NCBI RefSeq assembly: GCF_900091585.1
Contig: NZ_FMHT01000003.1
Span: 1,054,001-1,118,000, forward strand
Origin: Micromonospora nigra
Lineage (GTDB): Bacteria > Actinomycetota > Actinomycetes > Mycobacteriales > Micromonosporaceae
DNA: 64,000 nucleotides
Direction of reading: 5' to 3'
The notes below the pieces were generated by a model, which had not been told where the DNA came from, searched no databases, and saw nothing but the letters and a program-made list of their open reading frames with translations. Of this stretch, positions 14,480 through 25,583 are shown in pieces. The translations under genes were made by a program, and so were the position numbers. Position 1 is the first letter of the stretch. Every line of letters begins with the position of its first letter.

Positions 14480-17166
14480 TCAGGGGGCGGGCGGGGGCAC
14501 CGGGCCGCAGGCCGCCGCCGTCGACGGATCACCGTCCCCGCACCGGAACACCTCCACCGGCTCGACCGTCACCTCGGGCACCCGTTCGACGCGCATCAGC
14601 GAGATCGGCTTGTCCAACGGCTCACCCGAGTCGGGGGTGTAGCGGATCGGTCCGGCGACGCCGGGGTGCCCCCGGCCGGTGGTCTGCCGCAGCACCTCGG
14701 CGTGCACGCTGACCGGGTTGACCGAGGTGGGTTCCCACCGTCGGCGCGGGTCGGCGTGCCGCAGCCGGGCGGCGAGGCTCTCCATGGCCCGCACCAGCAT
14801 CATGGCGGCGTCGTAGGCGAGGCTGACCCGTTCGCCGACCGGGACCGGGCTCTCGGGCCGGCAACGCGGCGGGTCGAGCAGGTTGCGGGCCTGAACAAGG
14901 TCGAGGAAGCCGGCACGGGTGTCGTCACGGCGCGACGCGGCGTCCCGCAGGGCCGGGCAGGTGGCCAGGGCCGCCTTGGACACGTAGGTGACGGGGATGT
15001 TGCCGGGCGCGGCGTCGCGCAACGCCGGGTTGGCCATGTAGCGGTTGACGGAGTCGTCGGCCACCAGGTGTCGTGGCGGGTTGTCGCCACACTCGCGCAG
15101 GGCCCGCATGAACCCGTTGAACTCCGACCAACGCCCGGCGTAGAAGAGGAGGCCGGGGAAGCCACACTCGGCGGTGAGCCGGTGGCCCGTGCGCCACTCG
15201 TCGACCGAGGTGATGCGGCTGCCGAAGCGTTGCCGCAGCCCTTCCACGAGGGTACCGACGTACAGGTCGTCGGCCAGGGAGCTGTTCTCGCCGGTGGTCC
15301 AGTACACGTGTGCCTCGTCGACCCGCAACACGTTCCGCGCGTACGCCTCGACCATCCGGACCTGGTCCGCGTTGGGCGCGGACACCTGGAGGTAGAGCCG
15401 CGAGTGGGCGTCGATGCGGTCGGCCGACAGGGTGGGGGCGAGCACGGGCAGGCCCACCCGGTTCAGCTCGCGCAGGGCGTCGGCGGTGCTGCGGCGGCTC
15501 TCCACCATCCCGACGACACCGAGCACGGTGGGATCGTCCCGGGCGAGATCGGCCAGCATGGACACCGCCTGGCCGGCGTGACGCATCTGCCGGCCACCGT
15601 TGGCGACGACGATCCGCAGCAGGGCCGCCCCGTCGGCGCTGGCCGGCTCCAGGAGCAGGGCCCGCTGGGCGGTCGCCATGCCCTCCAGTTCCTCCCGCTC
15701 GGAGACGTAGGACTCCTCGTCGGCCCGGGTCCGGTTGCCGGTGAGGGTGCCGAGGTAGACCAGGGTCAGGTAGGGGCGGCGGCGGTCGCTGCGCTGCCAG
15801 ATGTCCTCGGCGGCGCGGTTCTGGGCGAAGATGCGCCGCTGCACCGCGCGCAGTCGCTCCTGACCCGGGTCGGTGTTGAACACCTGCGCGGCGGTGTCGC
15901 TGTAGCCGACGCACTCCCCGTCGACCATCCGCACCGACACCCGCCCCGTCAACGCGGGATGGCAGCCGGGGGCCCAGCGGGAGCCCACCCAGAGGCCGCC
16001 CGCGGCGACCAGCACCAGGCACAGGGCGGCGGGCAGGAAGCGGCGCGACCACCAGGGCGGCTCGGGGGCGGCGAAGGCGCGTACCCCGCCGCGTGGCGGT
16101 GGCCCGGCGTCGGTGCTGTCGGGACGCAACACCACCAGCCACGCCGCGGCGCGGCGCAGCCGCCGCATCTCCGGCAGTGCCTCCGACCAGTCGCCGAACG
16201 CCTCGTCGGCGTCGGCGAGGGGTGCGGCCGGGGCAGTTCGGGCGGCGGTGCGTCGGCCACGGCGACGACCAGCAGCGGATCGTTGCGGCCGGTCTCGTTG
16301 CGGACGTCGTTGAGCAGGCGGGTCAGGGTGTGACCGACGCCGTCGGGGGCGACGTGGTCGAGCAGGAGGACGGGGTACGCGGTGCGCCGCCAGTCCGACG
16401 GTCGCCACAGCCGTCGCCGGTACGCCTGGCGCAGGTCTTCGAGGAAGGCGTGCAGCAGCAGCTTGTTGACCTGGTCGGGCTGTTCGCCGTCGCGCCAGCC
16501 GGCGGTCAGCCGTTCGGCGAAGCCGAGGAACGTCACGGACTGCCGGGGGGCGAGGTACTGCTGGCGCATGAACCAGCGGTAGTGCTGCCCGACGACGGGC
16601 ACCCGGCCGGACACGGCGATCCGGAACACCACGCCGGGAACGGCGTGGCGGACCAGCCACAGCAGCACCTGCGTGACGAGGCCGACGGTGTCGGAGGCGG
16701 CGGGTGCCGGTTCCCCGGCGGGCCGGCCGCCCCGGCGGTCGCGCAGGCGACGGACCAGCGTGGACCGGCCGTCCTCGGCGTCGACGCCGGGACTGAGGCT
16801 CTGCTGCATCAGCCAGTCGGCCAGCGGATAGTGCCGGAACCGCAGCCGGGCGGTGCCGAACGCCTCCAGGGACAGCTGCCGGTGCAGGTCCCGCAGCAGG
16901 ATCGGCACGTCGGTGCCGGTGGGCTGGGCCGCGACGTCGAGCACGGCGTGCGGGACGCGCCGCCGTGGCCCCTGGCCGAGGAAACGGCGCAGCAACGCCA
17001 TCGGGTCGGCGGTGTCGGCGGGTCGGACCAGCCAGATCACCGGGAGGCGTCGCTCGCTGCGGCGCGGCCGGCGCAGCAGCCGCGCGAGCAGGGCGAGCAG
17101 GTCCAGCCCGCCGGCCGGGAGCAGGTCCCGCGCTGGCGGGGTGTGCTGGTCGGTCGACTCGCGCAT
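14480..17166 (-). pseudogene. Membrane receptor-like protein: degenerate NTPase domain, TM helix and Venus-flytrap domain; one frameshift
   Basis: Two frames make one ~895-residue protein. The N-terminal ~310 residues (from ATG 17166 after AGGGGGTGG) resemble a P-loop fold with a degenerate loop (PVIWLVRPADTADPMALLRR) and a Walker-B-like strand (YPVLLLDHVAPDGVGHTLTR, then DPLLVVAVAD). A one-base loss at about 16225-16237 moves on to LADADEAFGDWSEALPEMRR, a TM helix (FLPAALCLVLVAAGGLWVGS) and an extracellular type I periplasmic-binding fold of ~480 residues (GVVGMVESRRSTADALRELN, RVGLPVLAPTLSADRID, LYLQVSAPNADQVRMVEAYA, HVYWTTGENSSLADDLYVGT, ending GPIRYTPDSGEPLDKP). I infer a ligand-sensing receptor. 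The frameshift may be real or a sequencing error. It is the first gene of the operon with the FtsK-like ATPase. Confidence 0.7.
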
Positions 17167-17231
17167 ACCCACCCCCTGCGACGACGCCGTGGCGGGGCGT
17201 CGATCCGTCCAGTGTGGCGGAGGTGGGCAAG

Positions 17232-17265
17232 CCGCGGCGGCCGGCGTTCCCGCCGGCCGCCGCGG
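17232..17265 (-). terminator. Hairpin terminator after the SGNH hydrolase gene
   Basis: A perfect 15-bp stem (CCGCGGCGGCCGGCG and complement) with a TTCC loop, 7 bases past the hydrolase stop at 17273. It may also insulate the receptor operon that starts at 17166. Confidence 0.75.
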
Positions 17266-17272
17266 TCCCGGA

Positions 17273-18073
17273 TCAGCCGGTGACGGCGTTCAGCGCCGGC
17301 AGGTAGCCGTCGCGGTAGCCGGCGGAGTTCGGGTGGTACGCCTCGATGACGCCGCTGACGTCACGGATCCACGGGTCGTCGGCGCACACGCCGTGGCCGG
17401 CGAAGGTGGGCCGGGTGTCGGCGAAGGTCGCCCCGGCCGCGGCGGCCCGGTCGGAGATGACGGTGGCGAGCACGTCGGCGGCCTGATTGAGGATGGTGCG
17501 CTTGTAGGAGCTCATCGCCAGCAGGCCGCACCAGCCCGTCTCGAACAGGCGGGGGTAGCCCAGCACGATCAGTCGGGCGTTGGGGGCGCGCTCGCGGATC
17601 GCGGCGTAGGTGCGGTCGAGCCGGCCGGGCAGCGTGGCGGTGGCGAACGCCTTGGACTCGTTGACCGCGTCGGTGCACTTCGACGTGCTGCCGAAGCGGC
17701 AGCTGGTGATCACGTCGGCGAAGCCGGCGTCGTTGCCGCCGATGGTGATGGTGACCATGGTGGTGCTGCTGCTCAGGGAGCTGACCTGGTCGTTGATGAC
17801 GTCGGCGGTGACCGCGCCGCCGCAGGCGGCGAAGCGGAAGCTGTCGACGTCGTTGGCGGCGGCCCACAGCGGGGCGTACGACTTCTGGCTGCGCAGGCAG
17901 CCGGACCAGTCGTACGGGCCGGCGCCGACACCGGAGGAGTACGAGTCGCCGAGGGCGACGTAGTGCACGGGCGCGGCGGCCTGGGCGGCGGCGGGGACGG
18001 CGACCGCGCCGAGGATGCCGATGAAGAGGGTGACCAGCGCGGCCAGGGCACGCGCCAACGGACGGTGTGGCAT
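17273..18073 (-). CDS. Secreted SGNH/GDSL esterase-lipase
   Basis: A 266-residue secreted hydrolase. The Sec signal is MPHRPLARALAALVTLFIG through AVAVPAAAQAAA (cleavage near residue 34). SGNH blocks are all visible: block I HYVALGDSYSSGVGAG (catalytic Ser), block II with the Gly in RFAACGGAVTADVI, block III TITIGGNDAGFADV (Asn), and block V with Asp and His in DVSGVIEAYHPNSAGYRDGY. Six cysteines can form the three disulfides typical of Streptomyces-type lipases/esterases of this clan. The ATG at 18073 follows GGAGGT, and an upstream in-frame codon at 18091 has no ribosome site. The substrate is probably an acyl ester. It is monocistronic between two terminators. Confidence 0.93.
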   Translation of the reverse strand: MPHRPLARALAALVTLFIGILGAVAVPAAAQAAAPVHYVALGDSYSSGVGAGPYDWSGCLRSQKSYAPLWAAANDVDSFRFAACGGAVTADVINDQVSSLSSSTTMVTITIGGNDAGFADVITSCRFGSTSKCTDAVNESKAFATATLPGRLDRTYAAIRERAPNARLIVLGYPRLFETGWCGLLAMSSYKRTILNQAADVLATVISDRAAAAGATFADTRPTFAGHGVCADDPWIRDVSGVIEAYHPNSAGYRDGYLPALNAVTG

Positions 18074-18220
18074 GGGACCTCCACGGAACATGGGGGGGTG
18101 GTGGAGCCCGGTGACCGCGCGCGTGGCCAGGGGTGTGATGGTTGTTACTAGCCGGTAAGACTAACGAAACATTCGAATCAATGGAACAGGATCAGATCAC
18201 TCGATCCACTCCGCAAAGAC
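18074..18220. other. AT-richer promoter region of the SGNH hydrolase
   Basis: The stretch from 18140 to 18220 is clearly lower in GC than its surroundings and must hold the hydrolase promoter. TAGTCT (complement of 18158-18163) is a -10 candidate, but no well-spaced -35 was found. Confidence 0.4.
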
Positions 18221-18257
18221 GAACCCGCCCGCCCCGGAGGCCGGGGCGGGCGGGTTC
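18221..18257 (-). terminator. Hairpin terminator after gltD
   Basis: A perfect 17-bp stem (GAACCCGCCCGCCCCGG and complement) with an AGG loop, 15 bases beyond the gltD stop at 18272. Confidence 0.85.
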
Positions 18258-18271
18258 GTGACGGACTGTGG

Positions 18272-19744
18272 TCAGTGGGCAGCGAGGGGTCGGGTGGCCG
18301 GGTCCACCGGAGCGGGCAGCGCACCCGCACCGTCCAGATAGGCGTGCATGGCGGCAGCCGCCGCCCGGCCCTCGGCGATCGCCCAGACGATCAGCGAGGC
18401 ACCCCGGTGCATGTCACCGGCCACGAACACCCCGTCGGCGGCCTGCCAGTCCGGGCGGGCGTCGACGGCCCCCCGGGCGTTGCGGGCCACCCCGAACTGG
18501 GCCAGCAGCGGCTGCTCCTCGGTGCCCTCGAAGCCGATCGCCAGCAGCACCAGGTCGGCCGGCAGTTCCCGCTCGGAGCCGGGCAGCACGGTGACGATCC
18601 GCCGGCCGTCGCGCTTCTCCACGGTCACCTCGGCGATCCGCACCGCCCGCACCTGCCCGGTGCCGTCGTCGACGAACTCCTGCACCGCCACCGCGAAGAC
18701 CCGCTCGCCGCCCTCCTCGTGGGCCGCGTACTCCCGCAGGATCCACGGCCAGGTCGGCCACGGGTCACGGGCCTCGTCGCGCTCCCGCGGCGGCTGCGGG
18801 TACAGGTCGAGCTGGTGGATGCCCGCCGCGCCCTGCCGGTGGGCCACCCCCAGGCAGTCCGCCGCCGTGTCGCCGCCACCGATGATCACCACGTGCTTGC
18901 CGGCGGCGTCGATCGCCGCAGTCGCCTCCCGGCCGCTGACCACCCGGTTCGCGGCCACCAGATGGTCCATCGCCTGGTGCACGCCACGCAGCGCCCGCCC
19001 CGGCGTCTCCGGGGTGTCCCGCCCCTGCAACGCGCCGCAGGCCAGCAGCACCGCGTCGTGCTCGGCGCGCAACTGCTCGGCGGTGACGTCCACGCCGACG
19101 TGCACGCCGGTGCGGAAGCGCACCCCCTCGGCCGACATCTGGGCCAGCCGCAGGTCGATGTGCTCCTTCTCCAGCTTGAAGTCGGGGATGCCGTAGCGCA
19201 GCAGGCCGCCGACCGCGTCGTCGCGCTCGTAGACCGTCACCGCGTGACCGGCGCGGGCCAACTGCTGCGCGGCGGCGAGCCCGGCGGGCCCCGAACCGAC
19301 CACGGCGACCGACCGACCGGACGGCGTCGCCACCGGCCGGGGATGCAGGCCATCCCGCGCCGCCGCGTTGGCGATCTCCACCTCGACCTGCTTGATGGTC
19401 ACCGGCTCGCCGCCGGAGATGCCGAGCACGCACGCCGCCTCGCAGGGCGCCGGGCAGAGCCGGCCGGTGAACTCCGGGAAGTTGTTGGTGGCGTGCAGCG
19501 ACTCCACCGCCGCGTCCCAGTTGCCCGTCCGCACCAGGTCGTTCCAGTCCGGGATCCGGTTGCCCAGCGGGCAGCCGTCGTGGCAGAAGGGGATGCCGCA
19601 GTCCATGCACCGGGTGGCCTGCTCGCGGATCAGTTCCGCACCGGCCGGCGGGTAGACCTCCCGCCAGTCGCTGATCCGCACCGGCACCGGCCGGCGGGCC
19701 GGCATCCGCCTCGGGTAGCGCAGGAAACCGTTCGGGTCAGGCAC
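18272..19744 (-). CDS. gltD: Glutamate synthase, small (beta) subunit
   Basis: A 490-residue NADPH-dependent subunit that feeds electrons through FAD and iron-sulfur clusters to GltB for the GOGAT reaction (glutamine plus 2-oxoglutarate to two glutamates). The N-terminal cysteine clusters are [20 protein letters not shown] and [18 protein letters not shown]. The FAD motif is [20 protein letters not shown] (residues ~148-167). The NADPH-binding [11 protein letters not shown] lies in [19 protein letters not shown]. The C-terminal FAD segment is [20 protein letters not shown]. The GTG at 19744 overlaps the gltB stop by 8 bases, so subunits are coupled. Length is normal for the family. Confidence 0.97.
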   Translation of the reverse strand: MPDPNGFLRYPRRMPARRPVPVRISDWREVYPPAGAELIREQATRCMDCGIPFCHDGCPLGNRIPDWNDLVRTGNWDAAVESLHATNNFPEFTGRLCPAPCEAACVLGISGGEPVTIKQVEVEIANAAARDGLHPRPVATPSGRSVAVVGSGPAGLAAAQQLARAGHAVTVYERDDAVGGLLRYGIPDFKLEKEHIDLRLAQMSAEGVRFRTGVHVGVDVTAEQLRAEHDAVLLACGALQGRDTPETPGRALRGVHQAMDHLVAANRVVSGREATAAIDAAGKHVVIIGGGDTAADCLGVAHRQGAAGIHQLDLYPQPPRERDEARDPWPTWPWILREYAAHEEGGERVFAVAVQEFVDDGTGQVRAVRIAEVTVEKRDGRRIVTVLPGSERELPADLVLLAIGFEGTEEQPLLAQFGVARNARGAVDARPDWQAADGVFVAGDMHRGASLIVWAIAEGRAAAAAMHAYLDGAGALPAPVDPATRPLAAH

Positions 19745-22700
19745 GAGCCACCTCCTGGGCGACCGCCCGCGGGGCGGGCGGCACCGGCACCGCCGGCGCG
19801 GCGGGCGCGGTCAGTTCCTTCATCACCGCGTCGTCGACGTCATGGCCGGCGGCTTCGGCGGCCCGCATGATCTCCAGCACCCGGCGGTAGTCCCGGGGCA
19901 CCACGGCGGTGAACTCCTCCACCGCCTCCGTCCAGCGCTTGAGCAACCCCTCGGCGACCGCCGAATCGGTCTCGGCGAAGTGCCGCTGCACCAGCTCGTG
20001 CAGCCGGGACCGCTCCTCCTCCCCCAGCGGCGACAGGTCGACCAGCTCCGGATTGACCAGCCGGCGGTCCAGCCGGTGCACGAAGGCCGTGCCCCCCGAC
20101 ATGCCGGCGGCGAAGTTGCGGCCCGTCGGACCCAGCACCACCACCGTGCCACCGGTCATGTACTCGCAGCCGTGGTCACCGACCCCCTCGACGACGGCCA
20201 CCGCTCCGGAGTTGCGCACCGCGAACCGCTCCCCCACCCGGCCCCGGAGGAAGACCTCTCCCTCGGTGGCGCCGTACAGGATGGTGTTGCCGGCGATGAT
20301 CTGGTCCTCGGCGCGCTGCCCCGCGACGGCGTCGACGTCGACGAACGGAGCCGCCGCATCCGGACGGACCACGAGCCGCCCCCCGGACAGGCCCTTGCCG
20401 ACGTAGTCGTTGGCGTCGCCGTGCAGCCGAAGGGTGACCCCACGCGGCAGGAACGCGCCGAAGGACTGCCCGGCCGTGCCGCGCAGGGTGAACTCGATCG
20501 TGTCCGAGGGCAGCCCGGCACCACCGTGCCGGCGGGTCACCTCGCCGCCGAGCATCGCGCCGACGCTGCGGTGCTCGTTGCGCACCGCCACCTCGACCCG
20601 CACCGGGGTGCCGTCGCGCAGCGCCGGCTGCGCCAGCGCGATCAGCTCGTTGTCGAGCGCCAACTCCAGGCCGTGGTCCTGGGCGCGGACGCCCCGACGG
20701 GCCGCCCCCTCGGGCAGCTCCGGCAGGTGCAGCACGCGGCTCAGGTCCAGCCCACCCGCCTTCCAGTGCTCCACCGCCGGGGCGAAGTCGAGCAGCTCCG
20801 CACGCCCGATCGCCTCGTCGATGCTGCGCAGGCCCAGCTCGGCCAGGTAACCGCGGACCTCCTCGGCGAGGAACAGGAAGAAGTTCTCCACGAACTCCGG
20901 CCGGCCGGTGAACCGCTCGCGCAGCACCGGGTTCTGGGTGGCGATGCCCACCGGGCAGGTGTCCAGGTGGCACACCCGCATCATGATGCAGCCCTCGACG
21001 ATCAGCGGCGCGGTGGCGAAGCCGAACTCCTCCGCCCCGAGCAGCGCCGCGACCAGCACGTCCCGGCCGGTCTTGAGCTGACCGTCGACCTGAACAGTGA
21101 CCCGGTCGCGCAGCTTGTTCAGCAGCAGCGTCTGCTGCGCCTCGGCCAGGCCCAGCTCCCAGGGGGTGCCGGCGTGCTTGAGCGAGTTCAGCGGGGACGC
21201 GCCCGTGCCGCCGTCGTGCCCGGAGATCAGGATGACGTCGGCCTTCAGCTTGGCCACCCCCGCCGCGACGGTGCCCACGCCGACCTCGCTGACCAGCTTG
21301 ACGTGCACCCGGGCGGCCGGGTTGACGCACTTGAGGTCGTGCACGAGCTGGGCGAGGTCCTCGATGGAGTAGATGTCGTGGTGCGGCGGCGGGGAGATCA
21401 GCCCCACCCCGGGTGTGGCGTGCCGGGTGCGGGCGATCCACGGCCACACCTTGTTCCCGGGCAGCTGACCGCCCTCGCCGGGCTTGGCGCCCTGGGCCAT
21501 CTTGATCTGGAGGTCGTCGGCGTTGACCAGGTACTCGCTGGTCACCCCGAACCGGCCGCTGGCGATCTGCTTCACCGAGGAGCGACGCGCCGGATCGTAC
21601 AGACGCTCGACGTCCTCGCCGCCCTCACCGGTGTTGGACTTGCCGCCGAGCCGGTTCATCGCGATCGCCAGGGTCTCGTGCGCCTCCGCCGAGATCGACC
21701 CGTACGACATGGCGCCGGTGGCGAACCGCCGGACGATCTCGCTGGCCGGCTCCACCTCCTCGATCGGCACCGGCGGCAGCACGCCCGTGCGCAGCCGGAA
21801 CAGGCCACGCAGCGAGCCCGCCCGCGCCGCCAGCTCGTCGACCTTCGAGGTGTACCGGCGGAAGACGTCGTACTGCCGGCTGCGGGTCGCGTGCTGGAGC
21901 AGGAAGACCGTCTCCGGGTTGAACAGGTGCAGCTCACCCTCGCGGCGCCACTGGTACTCGCCGCCCACGGGCAGCCGGTCGGACGCCTCCGCGCCCGGTG
22001 CCGGCCAGGCCAACGCGTGCCGGGCGGCCACCTCGGCGTGGATGCCGTCGAGACCGACGCCGCCGATGGTGCTCGGGGTGCCCCGGAAGTAGCGCTCGAC
22101 GAGCCGGGCGTCGAGGCCGACCGCCTCGAACACCTGGGCCCCGCAGTACGACGACACCGTGGAGATGCCCATCTTGGACATGATCTTCAGGACGCCCTTG
22201 CCGAGCGCCTTGACGTAGTTGCGGATCGCGGTGCCCGACTGCAACCCGACCAGTACGCCGGTGGAGGTCATGTCCTCCACCGACTCGAACGCCAGGTAGG
22301 GGTTGACCGCCGCCGCGCCGTACCCGATCAGCAGCGCCGCGTGGTGCACCTCGCGGCAGTCGCCGGACTCGACGACGAGCGCCACCTGGGTGCGGGTCTG
22401 CTCCCGCACCAGGTGCTGGTGCACCGCCGCGGTGAGCAGCAGCGACGGGATCGGGGCCAGGTCGGCGTTGGAGTCCCGGTCCGACAGCACCAGGATCCGC
22501 ACGCCGTCCTCGATCGCCTCGGACACGTGCCGGCAGATCTCGGTCAGCCGGGCCCTGATGCCGGCGCCGCCGTCGCGCAGCCGGTACAGGCCGGAGACCC
22601 GGACGGCCTTGAAACCGGGCAGGTCGCCGTCCTCGTCGATGCAGAGGATCTTCGCCAGCTCGTCGTTGTCGATCACCGGGTAGGGCAACACGATCTGCCG

Positions 22701-24467
22701 GCAGCTCGCCGGGCCCGGATCGAGCAGGTTGCCCTCCGGGCCGATGGTCGACGCCAGGCTGGTCACCAGCTCCTCGCGGATGGCGTCCAGCGGCGGGTTG
22801 GTGACCTGGGCGAACAGCTGGTGGAAGTAGTCGTACAGCAGTCGCGGCCGGGTCGACAGCGGCGCGATGGGGGTGTCGGTGCCCATCGAGCCGATCGGCT
22901 CGGCACCCACTCGCGCCATCGGCGCGAGCAGGATCTTCAGCTCCTCCTCGGTGTAGCCGAAGGTCTGCTGCCGGCGGCGCACCGAGTCGTGGGTGTAGAC
23001 GACGTGCTCGCGGGCCGGCAGGTCGTCCAGCTCGATCAGCCCGGCGTGCAGCCAGTCGGCGTACGGCTGGGCGGCGGCCAGCTCGGTCTTGATCTCGTCG
23101 TCGTGCACGATCCGGCCGGCGACGGTGTCGACCAGGAACATCTTCCCCGGCTGGAGGCGGCCCTTGGCGACCACGCGGGCCGGGTCGAGGTCGAGCACGC
23201 CCGCCTCGCTGCCCAGCACCACCAGGCCGTCGGCGGTCTGCCACCAGCGCCCCGGGCGCAGCCCGTTGCGGTCGAGCACCGCCCCGACGATCTCGCCGTC
23301 GGTGAAGGCGACCGACGCGGGGCCGTCCCACGGCTCCATCAGGCTGGCGTGGAACCGGTAGAAGGCGCGCTTGTCGGCGCGCATGTCCGGGTCGTTCTCC
23401 CACGCCTCCGGGATCATCATCAGCACCGCGTGCGGCAGGCTGCGGCCGGCCAGGTGCAGCAGTTCCAGCACCTCGTCGAAGTTCGCCGAGTCGGACGCCG
23501 CCGGGGTGCACACCGGGAAGACGCGCCGGATGTTGCCGGGCAGGTTCTCGCTGCGCAGCAGCGCCTCCCGCGCCTGCATCCAGTTGCGGTTGCCGCGAAT
23601 GGTGTTGATCTCACCGTTGTGGGCGATGATCCGGTACGGGTGCGCCAGCGGCCAGGACGGGAACGTGTTGGTCGAGAACCGGGAGTGCACCAGCGCGATC
23701 GCGCTGTCGACCCGCTCGTCGGTCAGGTCCGGATAGAAGGCCGGAAGCTGGTCGGGGGTGAGCATCCCCTTGTAGACGAGGGTCCGCCCGGACAGCGACG
23801 GGAAGTACGCCGGCACGCCGCGCTCGGCGGACTCCCGCTCGGCCTGCTTACGCACGCAGTACGCCACCCGCTCCAGCTCGACGCCCGACAGGGGCGAACC
23901 GGCCGGACCGGCGGGCGTGTCGGTGAGCCGGGCCGCCGCGAGGAACAGCTGCCGCACCCGGGGCATCGCCGCCAGGGCGGTCTCCCCCAGGTCGGACGCG
24001 TCGACGGGGACGTCCCGCCAGCCGAGCAGGTCGGCGCCCTCCACCAGGGCGTACTTCTCCACCACCCGGCGGGCCCGCGCCTCGGCGTCGTCGTCGTCGG
24101 GAAGGAAGACCAGCCCGGTGGCGTACTGGCCGGCCGGGGGCAACGGGAAGTCCACCACCGCGCGCAGGAACGCGTCCGGCACCTGGATCATGATCCCCGC
24201 GCCGTCACCGGTGTTCGGTTCCGCGCCCCGAGCGCCCCGGTGGTCCAGCCGGCGCAGCGCGCCGAGACCGTTGGCGACGACCGTATGGGAGCGCCGGCCG
24301 TGCAGGTCCGCCACGAAGGCCACCCCGCAGGCGTCGTGCTCGCGCGCGGGATTGTAGAGGCCGCCCGAGGGCGCTACCGGGCCGTGCGCGGCGGAGCGCC
24401 CGGACACGGGCGCTACCTGGTCGTGCTGCGGGGCCGGCTGGGGGCTGTGAGGGTACGCAAAGGCCAC
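19737..24467 (-). CDS. gltB: Glutamate synthase, large (alpha) subunit
   Basis: A 1576-residue ferredoxin/NADPH-type GOGAT alpha subunit in ammonia assimilation. The N-terminal amidotransferase nucleophile is Cys47 in [16 protein letters not shown], exposed after removal of a 46-residue propeptide that is rather long. The FMN synthase domain includes [35 protein letters not shown] and [20 protein letters not shown]. The 3Fe-4S ligands lie in [18 protein letters not shown]. The C-terminal GXGXG beta-helix repeats include [18 protein letters not shown] and [17 protein letters not shown]. The GTG at 24467 has AGGAGG 10 bases upstream. It is the first gene of gltB-gltD. Confidence 0.97.
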   Translation of the reverse strand: MAFAYPHSPQPAPQHDQVAPVSGRSAAHGPVAPSGGLYNPAREHDACGVAFVADLHGRRSHTVVANGLGALRRLDHRGARGAEPNTGDGAGIMIQVPDAFLRAVVDFPLPPAGQYATGLVFLPDDDDAEARARRVVEKYALVEGADLLGWRDVPVDASDLGETALAAMPRVRQLFLAAARLTDTPAGPAGSPLSGVELERVAYCVRKQAERESAERGVPAYFPSLSGRTLVYKGMLTPDQLPAFYPDLTDERVDSAIALVHSRFSTNTFPSWPLAHPYRIIAHNGEINTIRGNRNWMQAREALLRSENLPGNIRRVFPVCTPAASDSANFDEVLELLHLAGRSLPHAVLMMIPEAWENDPDMRADKRAFYRFHASLMEPWDGPASVAFTDGEIVGAVLDRNGLRPGRWWQTADGLVVLGSEAGVLDLDPARVVAKGRLQPGKMFLVDTVAGRIVHDDEIKTELAAAQPYADWLHAGLIELDDLPAREHVVYTHDSVRRRQQTFGYTEEELKILLAPMARVGAEPIGSMGTDTPIAPLSTRPRLLYDYFHQLFAQVTNPPLDAIREELVTSLASTIGPEGNLLDPGPASCRQIVLPYPVIDNDELAKILCIDEDGDLPGFKAVRVSGLYRLRDGGAGIRARLTEICRHVSEAIEDGVRILVLSDRDSNADLAPIPSLLLTAAVHQHLVREQTRTQVALVVESGDCREVHHAALLIGYGAAAVNPYLAFESVEDMTSTGVLVGLQSGTAIRNYVKALGKGVLKIMSKMGISTVSSYCGAQVFEAVGLDARLVERYFRGTPSTIGGVGLDGIHAEVAARHALAWPAPGAEASDRLPVGGEYQWRREGELHLFNPETVFLLQHATRSRQYDVFRRYTSKVDELAARAGSLRGLFRLRTGVLPPVPIEEVEPASEIVRRFATGAMSYGSISAEAHETLAIAMNRLGGKSNTGEGGEDVERLYDPARRSSVKQIASGRFGVTSEYLVNADDLQIKMAQGAKPGEGGQLPGNKVWPWIARTRHATPGVGLISPPPHHDIYSIEDLAQLVHDLKCVNPAARVHVKLVSEVGVGTVAAGVAKLKADVILISGHDGGTGASPLNSLKHAGTPWELGLAEAQQTLLLNKLRDRVTVQVDGQLKTGRDVLVAALLGAEEFGFATAPLIVEGCIMMRVCHLDTCPVGIATQNPVLRERFTGRPEFVENFFLFLAEEVRGYLAELGLRSIDEAIGRAELLDFAPAVEHWKAGGLDLSRVLHLPELPEGAARRGVRAQDHGLELALDNELIALAQPALRDGTPVRVEVAVRNEHRSVGAMLGGEVTRRHGGAGLPSDTIEFTLRGTAGQSFGAFLPRGVTLRLHGDANDYVGKGLSGGRLVVRPDAAAPFVDVDAVAGQRAEDQIIAGNTILYGATEGEVFLRGRVGERFAVRNSGAVAVVEGVGDHGCEYMTGGTVVVLGPTGRNFAAGMSGGTAFVHRLDRRLVNPELVDLSPLGEEERSRLHELVQRHFAETDSAVAEGLLKRWTEAVEEFTAVVPRDYRRVLEIMRAAEAAGHDVDDAVMKELTAPAAPAVPVPPAPRAVAQEVARA

Positions 24468-24576
24468 CGGGCCTCCTGTCGTCGCTCAGGGTGGATCATG
24501 GTCGGGACGACGTCGGCCCTCATTCGGTCTATTGAGTCTACGTTAGGGCGGTCTGCGCAGGGCAGGTGCAGATAGA

Positions 24577-24609
24577 TCACACCTTCCAGAGTGTGAGACG
24601 TGTAGTCTC
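24577..24609. promoter_or_regulatory. Two adjacent palindromes upstream of the GNAT gene and gltB
   Basis: TCACAC-N8-GTGTGA at 24577-24596 is a perfect 6-bp-arm dyad, overlapped by GAGAC-GTGTA-GTCTC at 24595-24609, which includes the -10-like TAGTCT. They lie in the AT-richer spacer between divergent gltB (start 24467) and the acetyltransferase (start 24615), so a regulator bound here could affect both. Confidence 0.55.
24603..24608 (+). promoter_or_regulatory. -10 box TAGTCT, leaderless start
   Basis: TAGTCT ends 6 nt before the GTG at 24615, and there is no Shine-Dalgarno sequence. Confidence 0.5.
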
Positions 24610-24614
24610 GCGCG

Positions 24615-25460
24615 GTGGATACCCGGCACAGGGGCCTCTTCGAGGCGTTGGAACGGTTCTACGACGCGCTGCCCCGGGACGCGGCCCACGCCGAACAGCA
24701 CGGCGGTCTGGTGCTGTTCGTCCGGAACGGGGCGGGATGGCCGTTCTACGCCCGGCCCCGCCTCGACGCGGCCCCGCCGCCGTCGCTGGCGGACATCACC
24801 ACCGTACGTGAACGGCAGCGGGAACTCGGCCTGCCGGAGACCTTCGAGTGGGTGCACGAGAACACCCCCGACCTGCTCGCGGTGGCCCGCTCGGCCGGCC
24901 TGGCCGTCGTCGAGGCACCCCTGATGGTGCTGGACCCGGCCGCCCTCGTCGACCCGGCGACCCTCACCGGCGTACCCGTGCGGCTGCTCGACGCCGACGC
25001 GCCCGACTTCGGCGCGGCGGTGGCCGCCCGCCGCGCCGTCGCCACCGTCGGCTTCTCCGCCCCCGGCACCGCCACCGGACCGGCCGGCGCGGCGGAGCGC
25101 GACGCCGCAGTCGGCGAACTGGACCTGGCGGCCCTGGCCGAGGAACGCGCCATGATCGCCGACGGGCGGCGGCTGTCCGCGCTGGCCGGCACCCCCGACC
25201 TGGGCGTCCTGGCCAGCGGCATGGCCATGCGGGTGGGCGACGTGGCGGAGATCGCCGGGGTGGCGACGCTGCCCGCCGCCCGGCGGCGGGGACTCGGCGC
25301 GGCCGTCACCGCCGCCCTGGCCCGGCAACTGCTGGCCGCCGGAACCTCACTGGTGTTCCTGTCCGCCGGTGACGAGGACATCGCCCGGGTGTACGTGCGG
25401 GTCGGCTTCCGCCGCGTCGGCACCGCCTGCATCGCCGAACCCGCCCCGCTCACCCCCTGA
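24615..25460 (+). CDS. GNAT-family N-acetyltransferase
   Basis: A 281-residue protein with a C-terminal GNAT fold. The acetyl-CoA pyrophosphate loop is AGVATLPAARRRGLGAAVTA (motif A, R/Q-x-x-G-x-G/A as RRRGLGA, about residues 216-235). It is followed by LVFLSAGDEDIARVYVRVGF and RRVG (motif B with the usual Y-x-x-x-GF). The N-terminal ~120 residues (GLFEALERFYDALPRDAAHA, WPFYARPRLD) form an extra domain common in actinobacterial members. The acceptor substrate cannot be told. The GTG at 24615 follows a -10-like box by 6 nt without a ribosome site, so the message may be leaderless. It is divergent from gltB. Confidence 0.85.
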   Translation: MDTRHRGLFEALERFYDALPRDAAHAEQHGGLVLFVRNGAGWPFYARPRLDAAPPPSLADITTVRERQRELGLPETFEWVHENTPDLLAVARSAGLAVVEAPLMVLDPAALVDPATLTGVPVRLLDADAPDFGAAVAARRAVATVGFSAPGTATGPAGAAERDAAVGELDLAALAEERAMIADGRRLSALAGTPDLGVLASGMAMRVGDVAEIAGVATLPAARRRGLGAAVTAALARQLLAAGTSLVFLSAGDEDIARVYVRVGFRRVGTACIAEPAPLTP

Positions 25461-25583
25461 GCCCTCGCCCGCCCCGCGCCCCGGGCGGCTCAGGCAGGGG
25501 CGTCACCGGGACGGGGCCCGGCGGTGGGCGCACGACAGCCGGGCGGCTCAGGCGGTGGGTGGACGCCACCCGGGCGGCTCAGG

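Noticed and set aside
19842-24575. 1577-codon open frame on the plus strand over gltB
   Set aside because: Exact antisense of a well-conserved gltB, with His/Arg/Gln-rich composition and no motifs.
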